The notes below the pieces were generated by a model. The model was not told the DNA's origin and made no database searches. It was given only the letters and a program-made list of their open reading frames with translations. A stretch of 64,000 nucleotides of DNA, taken from an uncultured Clostridia bacterium (GTDB taxonomy: Bacteria > Bacillota > Clostridia > Christensenellales > Borkfalkiaceae). Positions 1 to 9,523 of this stretch are shown here, in pieces. Positions within the stretch are counted from its first letter, which is position 1, and the number at the start of each line of letters is the position of its first letter. The stretch spans positions 186,001-250,000 of the forward strand of contig CASESJ010000001.1 of the NCBI GenBank assembly GCA_949290575.1. The letters are read 5' to 3'. A program made the translations under genes and the position numbers.

Positions 1-1
1 G

Positions 2-883
2 GCTTTTGTTCTGCTTGCGCTCGTATTTGTGCCGGGCATAGGCGTTACAAACTATGGCGCGACCCGTTGGATAGGTTTCGGCTCGTTTACGCTGCAGCCT
101 TCCGAAATTGCAAAATACGCCTTCGTGCTGTTCGCGGCGGCGCACTTTTCGGCAAACTATAAAAAGGCGACGACTTTCATTGGCATTGCGCCCGTGCTCA
201 TTGTCGGGACGGGGCTGTGTCTTTTAATAATCGCCGAGCCGAACATGTCGATAACCATGTGCGTGGGTCTGTTGATGCTTGCGCTTGTGTTTCTCAGCGG
301 AACCAACTTAAAGACTTTCGCGCTCATGCTCGTGCCTTTTATAGTGGCTGTGCCCGTTCTGATAATTTTAGAGCCCTACAGATTGCAGAGACTGAGTGCC
401 TTTCTCGACCCGTGGGCGTCGCCGAAGGATGAGGGCTATCAGCTTATTCAGTCGCTGTATGCCTTGGGCAACGGCGGATGGTTCGGCGTCGGGTTGTTCA
501 ATTCCACGCAGAAATACAGATTTCTGCCCTTTGCGGAGAGCGATTTTATAATGTCTGTAATGGGCGAAGAGCTCGGGTTTGTCGGGCTCGCCGTATTTTT
601 TCTTGTATGCATATTTCTAATAACGCGCGGAATAAAAATTGCTGCGGGTTGCGGCGACAGGTTCGGCTATCTTCTCGCAGCAGGCATAACATTGGTTTAC
701 GGCATTCAGGTAATGGTCAACGCGCTGGTCGTAAGCGGTACAATTCCGCCTACAGGCTTGCCGCTTCCCCTCGTAAGCAGCGGGAATACGTCGCTTATAA
801 TAACAATGACGTCGATGGGCGTGCTGTATAACATATCGACGTTCCGTGAACACGGCGGAGCAAAATTCCATATAATGAAGTAA
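2..883 (+). CDS. ftsW: FtsW lipid II-polymerising SEDS glycosyltransferase, 5' partial
   Basis: The reading frame is open from base 2, so the N-terminus lies upstream of the window and about 293 codons remain. FtsW is the polytopic septal peptidoglycan glycosyltransferase that works with a class B PBP. Seen here: GATRWI followed by PSEIAKYA, the conserved periplasmic stretch YQLIQS...GGWFGVG...KYRFLP...SDFIMSV.GEELGF, and the C-terminal LPLVSSGNTSLI, with several hydrophobic helices between them. RodA is the close paralogue. The FtsW call rests on motifs plus the adjacent murA-ftsQ and nearby ftsA-ftsZ genes. The usual TDF before the EE motif is SDF here. Confidence 0.93.
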   Translation, partial: AFVLLALVFVPGIGVTNYGATRWIGFGSFTLQPSEIAKYAFVLFAAAHFSANYKKATTFIGIAPVLIVGTGLCLLIIAEPNMSITMCVGLLMLALVFLSGTNLKTFALMLVPFIVAVPVLIILEPYRLQRLSAFLDPWASPKDEGYQLIQSLYALGNGGWFGVGLFNSTQKYRFLPFAESDFIMSVMGEELGFVGLAVFFLVCIFLITRGIKIAAGCGDRFGYLLAAGITLVYGIQVMVNALVVSGTIPPTGLPLPLVSSGNTSLIITMTSMGVLYNISTFREHGGAKFHIMK

Positions 884-929
884 AGCAGCCTGAAAAAATT
901 TTTTGTTCGGGCTGCTCGGCATTTTTTAC
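884..929 (+). terminator. Hairpin after ftsW, possible weak terminator
   Basis: An 11-bp stem (884-894 with 906-916, one G-U pair) begins right after the ftsW stop codon. A run of six T starts at 923, seven bases past the stem rather than directly after it. It could be a weak terminator or a processing hairpin between ftsW and murA. The next start codon is only 16 bases further on. Confidence 0.4.
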
Positions 930-944
930 TGAAACGGAGTGAAT

Positions 945-2201
945 ATGGAAAAATATGTTATTAACGGGGGTAAAAAGCTCGAAGGCAGCATAAATATTCA
1001 GACTGCCAAAAACTCCGTGCTTCCCATACTTGCCGCCGCCGTCCTGACGGACAGTCCCGTAACGCTGTATAACGTTCCTGATATTTCAGATGTCAGCAAT
1101 ATGGTCAGAATACTCGGTTGTCTCGGCTGCAGAGTGCGCTATATCGGCAAGGATATGATAATTGACAGCTCTTCGGCGTATAACTGCGAAATTCCTCGCG
1201 AACTTGCGCATGAGTTGCGCTCGTCGGTATTTCTGCTCGGTTCTGTGATATCGCGTTTCGGCAAGGCGAAGATTGCCTATCCGGGCGGTTGCGATATAGG
1301 ACTAAGACCTGTCGATTTGCATCTGACTGGGCTCAAGCGGCTGGGCGTAAAAATCAGTGAGCAGAACGGATATATAGTCTGCAGTTGCGAAAAGCTCACG
1401 GGAAATGAGATTATGCTCGATTGTCCGAGTGTGGGGGCTACCGAAAACATCATGCTTGCGGCGGTAAAGGCGGAGGGTACTACCGTAATTAAAAACGCCG
1501 CGCGCGAGCCTGAAATTGAAGATTTGCAGAATTTTCTCAATGCGATAGGTGCAAAGGTGCGCGGAGCGGGCACGGGTACGATAGCAATCGAGGGAGTGAA
1601 GAGACTGCGAGGAGCGCAGTATCAGGCAATCAGCGACAGAATTGAGGCGGGCACTTTTCTCATTGCCGCAGCGATGTGCGGCGGCAATATCGAGATGAGC
1701 GGAGTTTGTGCGGAAAATTTGAGCTCGCTTTTACATAAACTTAGAGAAAACGGTTGCAAACTGCGCATAAAAAATGATAAAATATACATAAAGAACGATA
1801 AAAGACCTGTAGCTGTCAAAAGTGTTGAAACTCAGCCCTATCCCGGCTTTCCTACCGACCTTCAGGCGCAGATGACCGCGCTGCTGTCGGTCTGTGCCGG
1901 GAACAGCATCGTCACTGAAAATCTTTTCGAAACGCGCTTTAAATATGTGCCCGAACTCTGCAAGATGGGCGCGGATATTACCGTTGTCGGAAGGAGTGCG
2001 TTTGTCAGGGGAGTGGATGGGCTTAAGGGTGCAACTGTCATTGCCAACGATTTGCGCGGAGGAGCGGCTCTCGTCATTGCCGCCCTTGCGGCGGAGGGCA
2101 GGAGCGAAGTGCTCGATATTTCGCACATTGACAGGGGTTATTCTCAGTTCGAGCATAAAATAAGAATGCTCGGCGGCGATATTCGTCGGGTAGCAATATA
2201 G
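945..2201 (+). CDS. murA: UDP-N-acetylglucosamine 1-carboxyvinyltransferase (MurA)
   Basis: MurA transfers enolpyruvate from PEP to UDP-GlcNAc, the first committed cytoplasmic step of peptidoglycan synthesis. The 418-residue protein has the N-terminal KNSVLPILAA motif (catalytic Lys-Asn) and the active-site loop PGGCDIGLRPVDLH. That loop keeps the Cys targeted by fosfomycin. Length matches the family. I start at ATG 945, preceded by GGAG at 936-939, rather than at the in-frame GTG at 939, which would overlap that ribosome site. It lies between ftsW and ftsQ. Many Bacillota carry two MurA paralogues and only one is visible here. Confidence 0.96.
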   Translation: MEKYVINGGKKLEGSINIQTAKNSVLPILAAAVLTDSPVTLYNVPDISDVSNMVRILGCLGCRVRYIGKDMIIDSSSAYNCEIPRELAHELRSSVFLLGSVISRFGKAKIAYPGGCDIGLRPVDLHLTGLKRLGVKISEQNGYIVCSCEKLTGNEIMLDCPSVGATENIMLAAVKAEGTTVIKNAAREPEIEDLQNFLNAIGAKVRGAGTGTIAIEGVKRLRGAQYQAISDRIEAGTFLIAAAMCGGNIEMSGVCAENLSSLLHKLRENGCKLRIKNDKIYIKNDKRPVAVKSVETQPYPGFPTDLQAQMTALLSVCAGNSIVTENLFETRFKYVPELCKMGADITVVGRSAFVRGVDGLKGATVIANDLRGGAALVIAALAAEGRSEVLDISHIDRGYSQFEHKIRMLGGDIRRVAI

Positions 2202-2207
2202 CAAATC

Positions 2208-2960
2208 ATGAATTACTTAAGAAAAGTTGTCGCGCTGATTTTATCGCTTGTCTTCTGCGCCGCGCTCATTGTGGGCGCGGGGGTTGCCTTGTCCATAAAA
2301 AACGTAAACGTGGAGTACATTTATTACACTACGGGCGGGGACGAAGACTATGCGTACAGCACAAAACAATTGAATGCCTTAAAGGGGACAAATCTTCTCT
2401 TTCTTTCCGAAGATGACATCGCACGCTGCGTCGGTGGCAAGGGTATGATTTGCGTGGCTTCCTATGAAAAGGTCTTTCCCTGCACGCTCAACGTAGTGCT
2501 CAAGGAGAGGAGGGAAACCTTTGCCCGCCAGAATGAAAACGGACTGTATGCTGTGTACGACGAGGACGGAACGTTCATCCGCGGAAGCGCGCAGAATATA
2601 AACGAGATCGATAATTGCCCCAACGTTCTTTTGGACGTTCCCGATGATCAGTTTGACCAGGCTGTAAAATCTTCGCTGCTTTTCAAGAAGTTTTTCGGTT
2701 CGCTCCGCGACATGGTAAAGAAAGTTACCGTCGCAAAGGATCTGATTACCGATTGCTACAACATTACCTTCTCGCTCTATTGCGGAGTGGAAATATCTAT
2801 AAGCGATTTCACCGTTTACAGCGAAGAAAAAATGTCTTCATGCTACCGCGTATTCTCTTCGCTCTCGGATGAAAACAAACTGCGCGGCTGGGTTATGTGC
2901 GTTTGTACGGGCAATGACGTCTCTGGCGTCTACGCCGAATATATATCCGCTGTCAGCTGA
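2208..2960 (+). CDS. ftsQ: FtsQ/DivIB-type cell division protein
   Basis: A 250-residue bitopic membrane protein. Residues about 7-30 form a single hydrophobic segment. A POTRA-like domain follows, recognisable from LKGTNLLFLSEDDIA and then SYEKVFPCTLNVVLKER, which is typical of FtsQ/DivIB. The family links the divisome core to FtsB/FtsL and septal synthases. Overall similarity to the family is low, as usual for FtsQ, so the call relies on topology, the POTRA signature and position after murA. It starts six bases after murA with no clear ribosome site, which suggests coupled translation. A terminator follows directly. Confidence 0.8.
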   Translation: MNYLRKVVALILSLVFCAALIVGAGVALSIKNVNVEYIYYTTGGDEDYAYSTKQLNALKGTNLLFLSEDDIARCVGGKGMICVASYEKVFPCTLNVVLKERRETFARQNENGLYAVYDEDGTFIRGSAQNINEIDNCPNVLLDVPDDQFDQAVKSSLLFKKFFGSLRDMVKKVTVAKDLITDCYNITFSLYCGVEISISDFTVYSEEKMSSCYRVFSSLSDENKLRGWVMCVCTGNDVSGVYAEYISAVS

Positions 2961-2996
2961 TTTTATAGCTCAGAATTTATAAGTTACATAAAAATA

Positions 2997-3027
2997 AAGC
3001 GGCTTAATTTTGTTAGCCGCTTTTTTG
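2997..3027 (+). terminator. Intrinsic terminator after ftsQ
   Basis: An 8-bp stem, AAGCGGCT (2997-3004) with AGCCGCTT (3015-3022), encloses a 10-base loop and runs into TTTTTTG. It separates ftsQ from ftsA, so ftsA-ftsZ form their own transcription unit. Confidence 0.85.
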
Positions 3028-3037
3028 TTTCTTTTGG

Positions 3038-3066
3038 TTGACAAGCAGTTTACACTATTATATAAT
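3038..3066 (+). promoter_or_regulatory. Perfect sigma-A consensus promoter for ftsA-ftsZ
   Basis: TTGACA (3038-3043), a 17-base spacer, then TATAAT (3061-3066). All twelve consensus positions match. The predicted transcript starts near 3073, about 18 bases before the first ftsA ATG. Confidence 0.9.
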
Positions 3067-3090
3067 AGATTTATATAAGTATAAGCGTGT

Positions 3091-4233
3091 ATGATATGCG
3101 CGAAAACAGGTAAAACAGTGCGAAATGCAAGCGTAGCAGTGTTGGATATCCGCTCCTCCGAAATATGCGCGGCAGTGGGTGAAAGGGGTGTCAACAACAC
3201 TTTCATCATCAAAAGTAAATACAGCTGCGCCTATGACGGCTATGCCGACGGCGAACTCCTGGACGTAAAGAGTTTTTCCGCCGCAATAAATGAGTGCGTA
3301 AAGAATACCCTCGCTGCGGCGGGATGCAGGATAGTCAGGTTTTTTGTCGGCGTCCCCGGCGAATTTTTAAGGGTGGTAAATACCGACAAGGTGCTGTCTT
3401 TCCCCTCGCCCCGCAAGATAAGGGGAGCGCAGATTGAACAACTCAAGGAGTTGTCCCGTCCCCGCCCGGAGAGCGGTTTTACGGAGGTTGAGTGCAGTCC
3501 CGTATACTATGTCATGTCGGACAAGCGCAGAATGATAGACCCCTACGGCTGCATTACTGACAGCCTGCGCGCAAAACTCAGTTGGTTCTTTGTAAGAACA
3601 GCGTTTTCTGAGTGCGTGTCGCGTGCTTTTGCCAGATTTGCAGGCATAAGGGATATAACGTACATTCCCTCGCCGCTTGCGGAGATAAACTATCTGCTCT
3701 CGCCCGAGATACGCGACAGTTACACGGCTCTGTTCGATCTGGGCTATATCTCATCCACTTACAGCATAGCGTGCGGCAACGGCGTGATATTCAGTCAGTC
3801 CTTTTCGGTAGGCATAGGGCACGTTGCGGTGCTTCTGTCGCAGGAGCTTAATATACCTTTCGAGGTTGCGTCTCAGTTTCTTTCGAAAGTCAATCTCAAT
3901 GCGAAAGAGCACCTCACTTCAATTCAGGAAATCAGATACGAGGGTCAGATATACAGTTATTCCACTGCGACCCTGCGCGATATAATACGCGAAGGATTGG
4001 ACGGCATTTGCGAAACGATAGAGGCATGCAGACAGTCCTTCAGCGAAAAAGATATGAGCGGTAAACCTCTGTACATTACGGGAGAGGGAGTAAAAACTAT
4101 CCGCGGTACGGCAGAGCACCTGTCATCGAGGCTTGTGTGTGCCGTCAACGTGGTTGCTCCGACCGTTCCTTATTACGACAAACCACAGTTCTCTTCGCTG
4201 TACAGTCTGCTTGACGCGGCTCTCGGCGATTGA
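3091..4233 (+). CDS. ftsA: Divergent FtsA-like actin-fold protein
   Basis: A 380-residue actin-superfamily protein directly upstream of ftsZ. FtsA normally polymerises with ATP and tethers FtsZ to the membrane. Overall FtsA layout is retained: VAVLDIRSSEICAAVGE at the start, a 1C-like region, FSVGIGHV, and a final PQFSSLYSLLDAAL helix. The nucleotide motifs are altered, however. Phosphate-1 reads DIRSSE instead of DIGTSK, phosphate-2 reads DLGYISS instead of DIGGGTT, and the adenosine motif reads GEGV instead of GGGA. The protein ends right after the core fold, with no linker or amphipathic membrane helix. The start is uncertain: ATG 3091 lacks a ribosome site, while GTG 3118 has CAGG seven bases upstream and fits the family N-terminus better. 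Confidence 0.8.
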   Translation: MICAKTGKTVRNASVAVLDIRSSEICAAVGERGVNNTFIIKSKYSCAYDGYADGELLDVKSFSAAINECVKNTLAAAGCRIVRFFVGVPGEFLRVVNTDKVLSFPSPRKIRGAQIEQLKELSRPRPESGFTEVECSPVYYVMSDKRRMIDPYGCITDSLRAKLSWFFVRTAFSECVSRAFARFAGIRDITYIPSPLAEINYLLSPEIRDSYTALFDLGYISSTYSIACGNGVIFSQSFSVGIGHVAVLLSQELNIPFEVASQFLSKVNLNAKEHLTSIQEIRYEGQIYSYSTATLRDIIREGLDGICETIEACRQSFSEKDMSGKPLYITGEGVKTIRGTAEHLSSRLVCAVNVVAPTVPYYDKPQFSSLYSLLDAALGD

Positions 4234-4271
4234 AAAGTTACAGCTTTTTTGAAATTTACGGAGGTTAACAT

Positions 4272-5591
4272 ATGTTTAACGATACAGCAATGAACAACAT
4301 CTCGGGTAAAGCCAAGATTAAAGTTATAGGCGTAGGCGGCGCGGGCAATAACGCCGTCAACCGTATGTTGGAAGCCAAGATAAAGTGTGCGGAATACATA
4401 GTTGTCAATACCGACAGCCAGATTCTCGCTCTTTCGCCCTGCGAAAATAAAATTCAGATAGGAAGTCAGCTTACAAAGGGGCTTGGCGCAGGCGCAGACC
4501 CCGACGTCGGCAGAGCGGCTGCGGAAGAGAGCAAGGATATCCTTACCGAAGTTATAAAGGGCACAGACCTTCTGTTCATAACGGCAGGTATGGGCGGCGG
4601 TACGGGTACGGGCGCAGCGCCTGTCATTGCAAAGATTGCAAGGGACATGAAAATCCTTACGGTTGCAGTAGTTACCGAACCTTTCGGTTTCGAGGGCAAA
4701 AAGCGTATGGAAAATACGGCGAAGGGACTTGAAAACCTCAAAAAGTATGTAGATACGCTCGTTATTATACCCAACGACAAGATAAGAACCGTAGTTGCCA
4801 AAAACACGCCAATGGTTGAAGCTCTCCGCGTTGCGGACGAGATTCTGAAGCAAGGTATAAAGGGCATTGCAGAGCTCATTGTCAACCCCGCGCTCATAAA
4901 CCTTGACTTTGCGGACGTAAAGACCGTGCTCAAGGACAAGGGTATAGCTCACCTCGGCGTAGGCGTCGCAAAGGGCGACAACAGAATTATAGAGGCAGTC
5001 AGAGTGGCGGTAAACTGCCCTCTTCTCGAAACTACTATTGAAGGTGCGCGCGGCGTAATCTTAAACGTCGTCGGCGGCACAGACCTGACTTTTGACGAAG
5101 TCGCAGACGCGGCAGAACTCGTGCGCAGCGTAGTCGACGCGTCGGCAAATATAATTTTCGGTGCACGCATAGACCCCAATGTTCAGGACGAGGTCGAAAT
5201 TACCGTAATTGCTACGGGTTTCCCCGGCTTTGATAACAAGAAGGAAGAAGAGCAGCAGAGGGCTTACACAAGCGGTCAGCTCTATACTCAGCAGAACTAT
5301 TCTTCACGCATGCCCATAAATAACGACCCTTATTCAACTCCCCGTCAGCAGTCGCAGCCCCTCTACGGACAGCCCCAGCAGTCTGCTTTCGGTCAGGGTG
5401 CTTACCAGCAGCCTCAGCAGCCCTCTTACAATCAGGGCGCATATGCTCAGCAGCCTCAGCAGAGCGCGCAGCCCTATCAGTCTGCACAGCCTTATCAGTC
5501 CGCAGACGACGATACGATTGAGCGTCCCAGCGACAAGAGCGTGCCTAAGTTTGCAAGACTTTTAAAGAATTTCGGCAGACGCAACGATTAA
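4272..5591 (+). CDS. ftsZ: Cell division GTPase FtsZ
   Basis: The tubulin homologue that forms the Z ring, 439 residues. Visible motifs are GVGGAGNNAVNRM at the N-terminus, the T4 signature GGGTGTGAAP, and the T7 loop NLDFADVKTVL with its catalytic aspartates. A Gln/Pro/Tyr-rich disordered linker (about residues 325-410) has near-repeats such as QPYQSA. The C-terminal conserved peptide VPKFARLLKNF, which binds FtsA or SepF, is followed by basic residues. A GGAGG site precedes ATG 4272. It is co-transcribed with the ftsA-like gene and ends at a strong terminator. Confidence 0.98.
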   Translation: MFNDTAMNNISGKAKIKVIGVGGAGNNAVNRMLEAKIKCAEYIVVNTDSQILALSPCENKIQIGSQLTKGLGAGADPDVGRAAAEESKDILTEVIKGTDLLFITAGMGGGTGTGAAPVIAKIARDMKILTVAVVTEPFGFEGKKRMENTAKGLENLKKYVDTLVIIPNDKIRTVVAKNTPMVEALRVADEILKQGIKGIAELIVNPALINLDFADVKTVLKDKGIAHLGVGVAKGDNRIIEAVRVAVNCPLLETTIEGARGVILNVVGGTDLTFDEVADAAELVRSVVDASANIIFGARIDPNVQDEVEITVIATGFPGFDNKKEEEQQRAYTSGQLYTQQNYSSRMPINNDPYSTPRQQSQPLYGQPQQSAFGQGAYQQPQQPSYNQGAYAQQPQQSAQPYQSAQPYQSADDDTIERPSDKSVPKFARLLKNFGRRND

Positions 5592-5614
5592 TTTTAAAAT
5601 ATATTCAGTATTAA

Positions 5615-5650
5615 TAAGCCCCGACGGCAAAAGCCGTCGGGGCTTATTTT
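5615..5650 (+). terminator. Strong intrinsic terminator after ftsZ
   Basis: A 14-bp perfect stem (5615-5628 with 5633-5646) with an AAAA loop runs into TTTT. It closes the ftsA-ftsZ unit. Confidence 0.92.
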
Positions 5651-5651
5651 C

Positions 5652-5679
5652 TTGAAATCTTTTAATATTCAATTAAAAT
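5652..5679 (+). promoter_or_regulatory. Possible murC promoter
   Basis: TTGAAA (5652-5657), a 16-base spacer and TAAAAT (5674-5679) follow the ftsZ terminator. A transcript would carry a leader of about 140 bases before murC. The region is AT-rich, so this is tentative. Confidence 0.35.
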
Positions 5680-5825
5680 TGCAGCTTACGTCGCGTCTTT
5701 CGTATGAAGTTTTATATGTGAGGCGCAACTGTTTTAAAAACTCAGTAGGCATAAATATATGGCAGATTTTTTATATAAATGTCATTTTTTGTGCTATTAT
5801 GGCTCAAAAACCAATAAAATGAAGT

Positions 5826-7181
5826 ATGATAAAAAATATTCTTTCGTCCTGCAAAAGCTTTTACATGTTGGGCATAGGCGGCGTAAGCATGAGCGCGCTG
5901 GCAAAAATACTTCTTTATCTGGGTAAGAAAGTGGCGGGCAGCGATATAACTTGTGGCAGGTATGCTAGTCAGTTGCGCGATATGGGCATAGACGTTCACA
6001 TAGGTCACCCCGCGGGTCAGCTTGAAGGTTTCGACGTGCTTGTCTATACCGACGCCGTAAAGTCGGACGACACGCAGATTAAAGAGGCGATAGATATGGG
6101 CATTACGCTCATTTCGCGCGGTAAATTATTGTCTGAAATTTCAAAGATGTATAAATATGTCATAGCGGTGGCGGGTTGTCACGGCAAGACCACGTGTACA
6201 TCCATGCTTGTGCATATTTTTGACGCGGCAGGCAAAAAATTCACCTGCCATATCGGCGGTGCGGACAATGTGTTTGATAACTGCAAAATTGCGGGAGGAG
6301 ATTACTTCATAACTGAGGCATGCGAGTACAGAAAAAATTTTCTGCTTTTGAGACCTGATACGGGTATTGTGCTCAACAGCGACGCAGACCACCTCGAATG
6401 TTACGGCGGAAAAAATGAACTGATCAGTGCGTATAAGACTTTTATGGCGTCATCCCGTCGCAGTCTTTGTCTGTATGGCGACGCCTGCGGCAGAGGTACG
6501 TTTTCGTTCGGTGTTGAACAGAGCGCGTATTATTCCGCAACAAGGTTAAAATCAAAGAAAGGCAAATATTCGTTCGAGCTGTGCGAGGGCTGCAGGGTTT
6601 TGTGCGCTGTCGGGCTGAATGTCTGCGGCAGGCACAACGTAATCAATGCTGTAGCCGCAGCAGGAGCGGCGCGAATGTACGGAATACGGGCAGAGGACAT
6701 AAAGTCAGGTCTTGAAAGTTTCAGCGGAGTGGAGAGGCGGTTTGAAAATATAGGAATGTACAACGGCGCGGAGTTGATTGCCGATTATGCTCATCATCCC
6801 GCAGAAATAGCTGCAACGTTGAAGACCGCGGGCAGCATCTGTACGGGCAGGCTTTTTGTAATATTTCAGCCGCATACATACAGTCGGACAAAAAATCTGT
6901 TTGACGATTTTCTGCGCGTGCTTTCGTCGGTTGAGGAACTGCTTATTTACAAAACCTTTGCGGCGCGAGAATATTTTGACGCTGAGGGCAGCGCGCTCGC
7001 GCTCTGTCGCCAAATAAAAAATGCCCGCTACGCTGAGTGCGAACGGGACATTTATCATTTTCTTAAAGATGTCGGTGCGGGGGATATGGTGCTCGTGCTG
7101 GGCGCAGGCGATATCTATGATATCGTCAAAACCTTTATAAGTCAGAACTCGACGGGTATTCCGCGCACTTCGCAGGAGTAG
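5826..7181 (+). CDS. murC: UDP-N-acetylmuramate--L-alanine ligase (MurC)
   Basis: MurC adds L-Ala to UDP-MurNAc in the cytoplasm. The 451-residue protein shows the N-terminal Rossmann signature MLGIGGVSMSALA, the ATP loop AGCHGKTTCTSM, the MurC-type EACEYRKNFL, the central NVCGRHNVINA, YAHHPAEI, IFQPHTYSRT and the C-terminal LGAGDIY. The ATP loop differs from the usual GTHGKTTT by two Thr-to-Cys changes, and the Gly-Lys-Thr-Thr core is intact. Here murC stands alone downstream of ftsZ rather than beside murG/murB. Its 3' end overlaps the convergent ATPase gene by 40 bases. Confidence 0.95.
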   Translation: MIKNILSSCKSFYMLGIGGVSMSALAKILLYLGKKVAGSDITCGRYASQLRDMGIDVHIGHPAGQLEGFDVLVYTDAVKSDDTQIKEAIDMGITLISRGKLLSEISKMYKYVIAVAGCHGKTTCTSMLVHIFDAAGKKFTCHIGGADNVFDNCKIAGGDYFITEACEYRKNFLLLRPDTGIVLNSDADHLECYGGKNELISAYKTFMASSRRSLCLYGDACGRGTFSFGVEQSAYYSATRLKSKKGKYSFELCEGCRVLCAVGLNVCGRHNVINAVAAAGAARMYGIRAEDIKSGLESFSGVERRFENIGMYNGAELIADYAHHPAEIAATLKTAGSICTGRLFVIFQPHTYSRTKNLFDDFLRVLSSVEELLIYKTFAAREYFDAEGSALALCRQIKNARYAECERDIYHFLKDVGAGDMVLVLGAGDIYDIVKTFISQNSTGIPRTSQE

Positions 7182-8302
7182 ACGAGGTCTATAAATTGTC
7201 TTGCGCGCCTCGGCGATCTACCGCCCTTGACGAGTGCCCATCTCTCTGCGAGAGATGAAAGTTCCTGCCTGTCCGCCTTGATTTTCATGTCGTCGGCGAG
7301 CTGATTTACGATAGAGAGATAGAGTGCCTTGTCGGTTGTCGAGAACATGACGGTAAGACCGAACCTGTCCGAGAGGGAGAGCTGTTCCGCCTTGCTGTCG
7401 GAGGGGTGAATGGCATTTTCTCTCTCGGAAAAACTCTCTTTGACAATGTGTCTCAGGTTAGAGGTGGCAACAATCATGACGTTGCCCGTTCCGCCCGATA
7501 CAGAGCCTTCGAGCGCGGCTTTGAGAGAGGAAATTTTGTCGTCGCTCTCACCGAGGGACAAATCGTCTATAAACACTATGAATTTAAGCGGGTTATGCGC
7601 AACGGTTTTGCGGATTTCAGGGACGGAGAGCAGGGTTTCCTTATTCAGTTCTATAATTCTCAGACCCTCTTCGCAATATTTATTGAGCATTGCGTGTACG
7701 GTTGAAGATTTTCCCGTGCCTCTGTCGCCGCAAAGAAGCATGTTAGAATAGGGCAGACCATGGATAAAGTTAATTATATTGTCGCCGATTACCTTTTTTT
7801 CGTATTCATAATCTTTAAGGTCTTCGAGCGTAATTGCAGGAGTATTTGCAATGGGCTGAAGCTGTCCATCAGAATAGCTGAAAGCCTTGTAAACGATGAA
7901 TTGCCCGTAGCCGTGCGTCTTATAATAACTTTTTAAATTCGCAGCCGAGACGGCAGCGTCGAAGTCGCTGTCGAAGGGGTATGAGGGGCGTCCCGTGCAG
8001 AAATAACTTCCGCCCGTAAATGAGCGTGCGGCATTGAAAATCGTCTGTAAATCTTCTTTGAATGCATTGAAAAGGTAAGAGGAGGGTTCGTCGCCCCGCG
8101 CGCAGGTTACGGAGAACGCATTTTCGTCCAGAAGTATGAGTTCGCAGAGTTTCGCTGCAAAATTTCTCTCCGCGCCTTCGTTGAATATTTCATAGTAAAA
8201 CGCGCTTAGGTCGCCACCGTCTGCGGCTTTTAAAAATTCACGGAACAATTTATTCTTTTCAAGACCGCGCAGAACGGTCAGGTTTTTAATGCTGTTATTC
8301 AT
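7142..8302 (-). CDS. DUF815-family AAA+ ATP-binding protein
   Basis: A 386-residue protein of the DUF815 (PF05673) P-loop ATPase family, whose cellular role is not established. A divergent N-terminal half precedes the AAA core: SNMLLCGDRGTGKSSTVHAM (Walker A), FIVFIDDLSLGE (Walker B), a sensor-1-like VATSNLRHIV, then a Ser/Glu stretch and LSLSDRFGLTV. I start at ATG 8302, preceded by AAGAGA, rather than at TTG 8305. It is convergent with murC and overlaps that gene's last 40 bases. The upstream gap to ilvC holds the divergent ilvC promoter. Confidence 0.9.
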   Translation of the reverse strand: MNNSIKNLTVLRGLEKNKLFREFLKAADGGDLSAFYYEIFNEGAERNFAAKLCELILLDENAFSVTCARGDEPSSYLFNAFKEDLQTIFNAARSFTGGSYFCTGRPSYPFDSDFDAAVSAANLKSYYKTHGYGQFIVYKAFSYSDGQLQPIANTPAITLEDLKDYEYEKKVIGDNIINFIHGLPYSNMLLCGDRGTGKSSTVHAMLNKYCEEGLRIIELNKETLLSVPEIRKTVAHNPLKFIVFIDDLSLGESDDKISSLKAALEGSVSGGTGNVMIVATSNLRHIVKESFSERENAIHPSDSKAEQLSLSDRFGLTVMFSTTDKALYLSIVNQLADDMKIKADRQELSSLAERWALVKGGRSPRRARQFIDLVYSCEVRGIPVEF

Positions 8303-8400
8303 CAATATTCATCTCTTTGTCTGTGATTGCGACAATTATATAACAAAAAATACTTTTATGCAATTTTTTTGATTGATTTATTAATAATTTTTAATATCGC

Positions 8401-8429
8401 TTGACTAAAAAAATTATAAATTATATAAT
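8401..8429 (+). promoter_or_regulatory. Sigma-A promoter for ilvC
   Basis: TTGACT (8401-8406), a 17-base spacer, TATAAT (8424-8429). The leader before ATG 8465 is only about 30 bases, so there is no room for a T-box or leader-peptide attenuator. Confidence 0.85.
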
Positions 8430-8431
8430 AA

Positions 8432-9496
<1,065 letters not shown>

Positions 9497-9523
9497 TATA
9501 TAATGCCGTTTTTCAGGTATTGT

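Noticed and set aside
5380..5510. Gln/Tyr repeats in ftsZ as a mobile or tandem-repeat element
   Set aside because: They are low-complexity linker codons in frame with ftsZ, which is a normal feature of the family.
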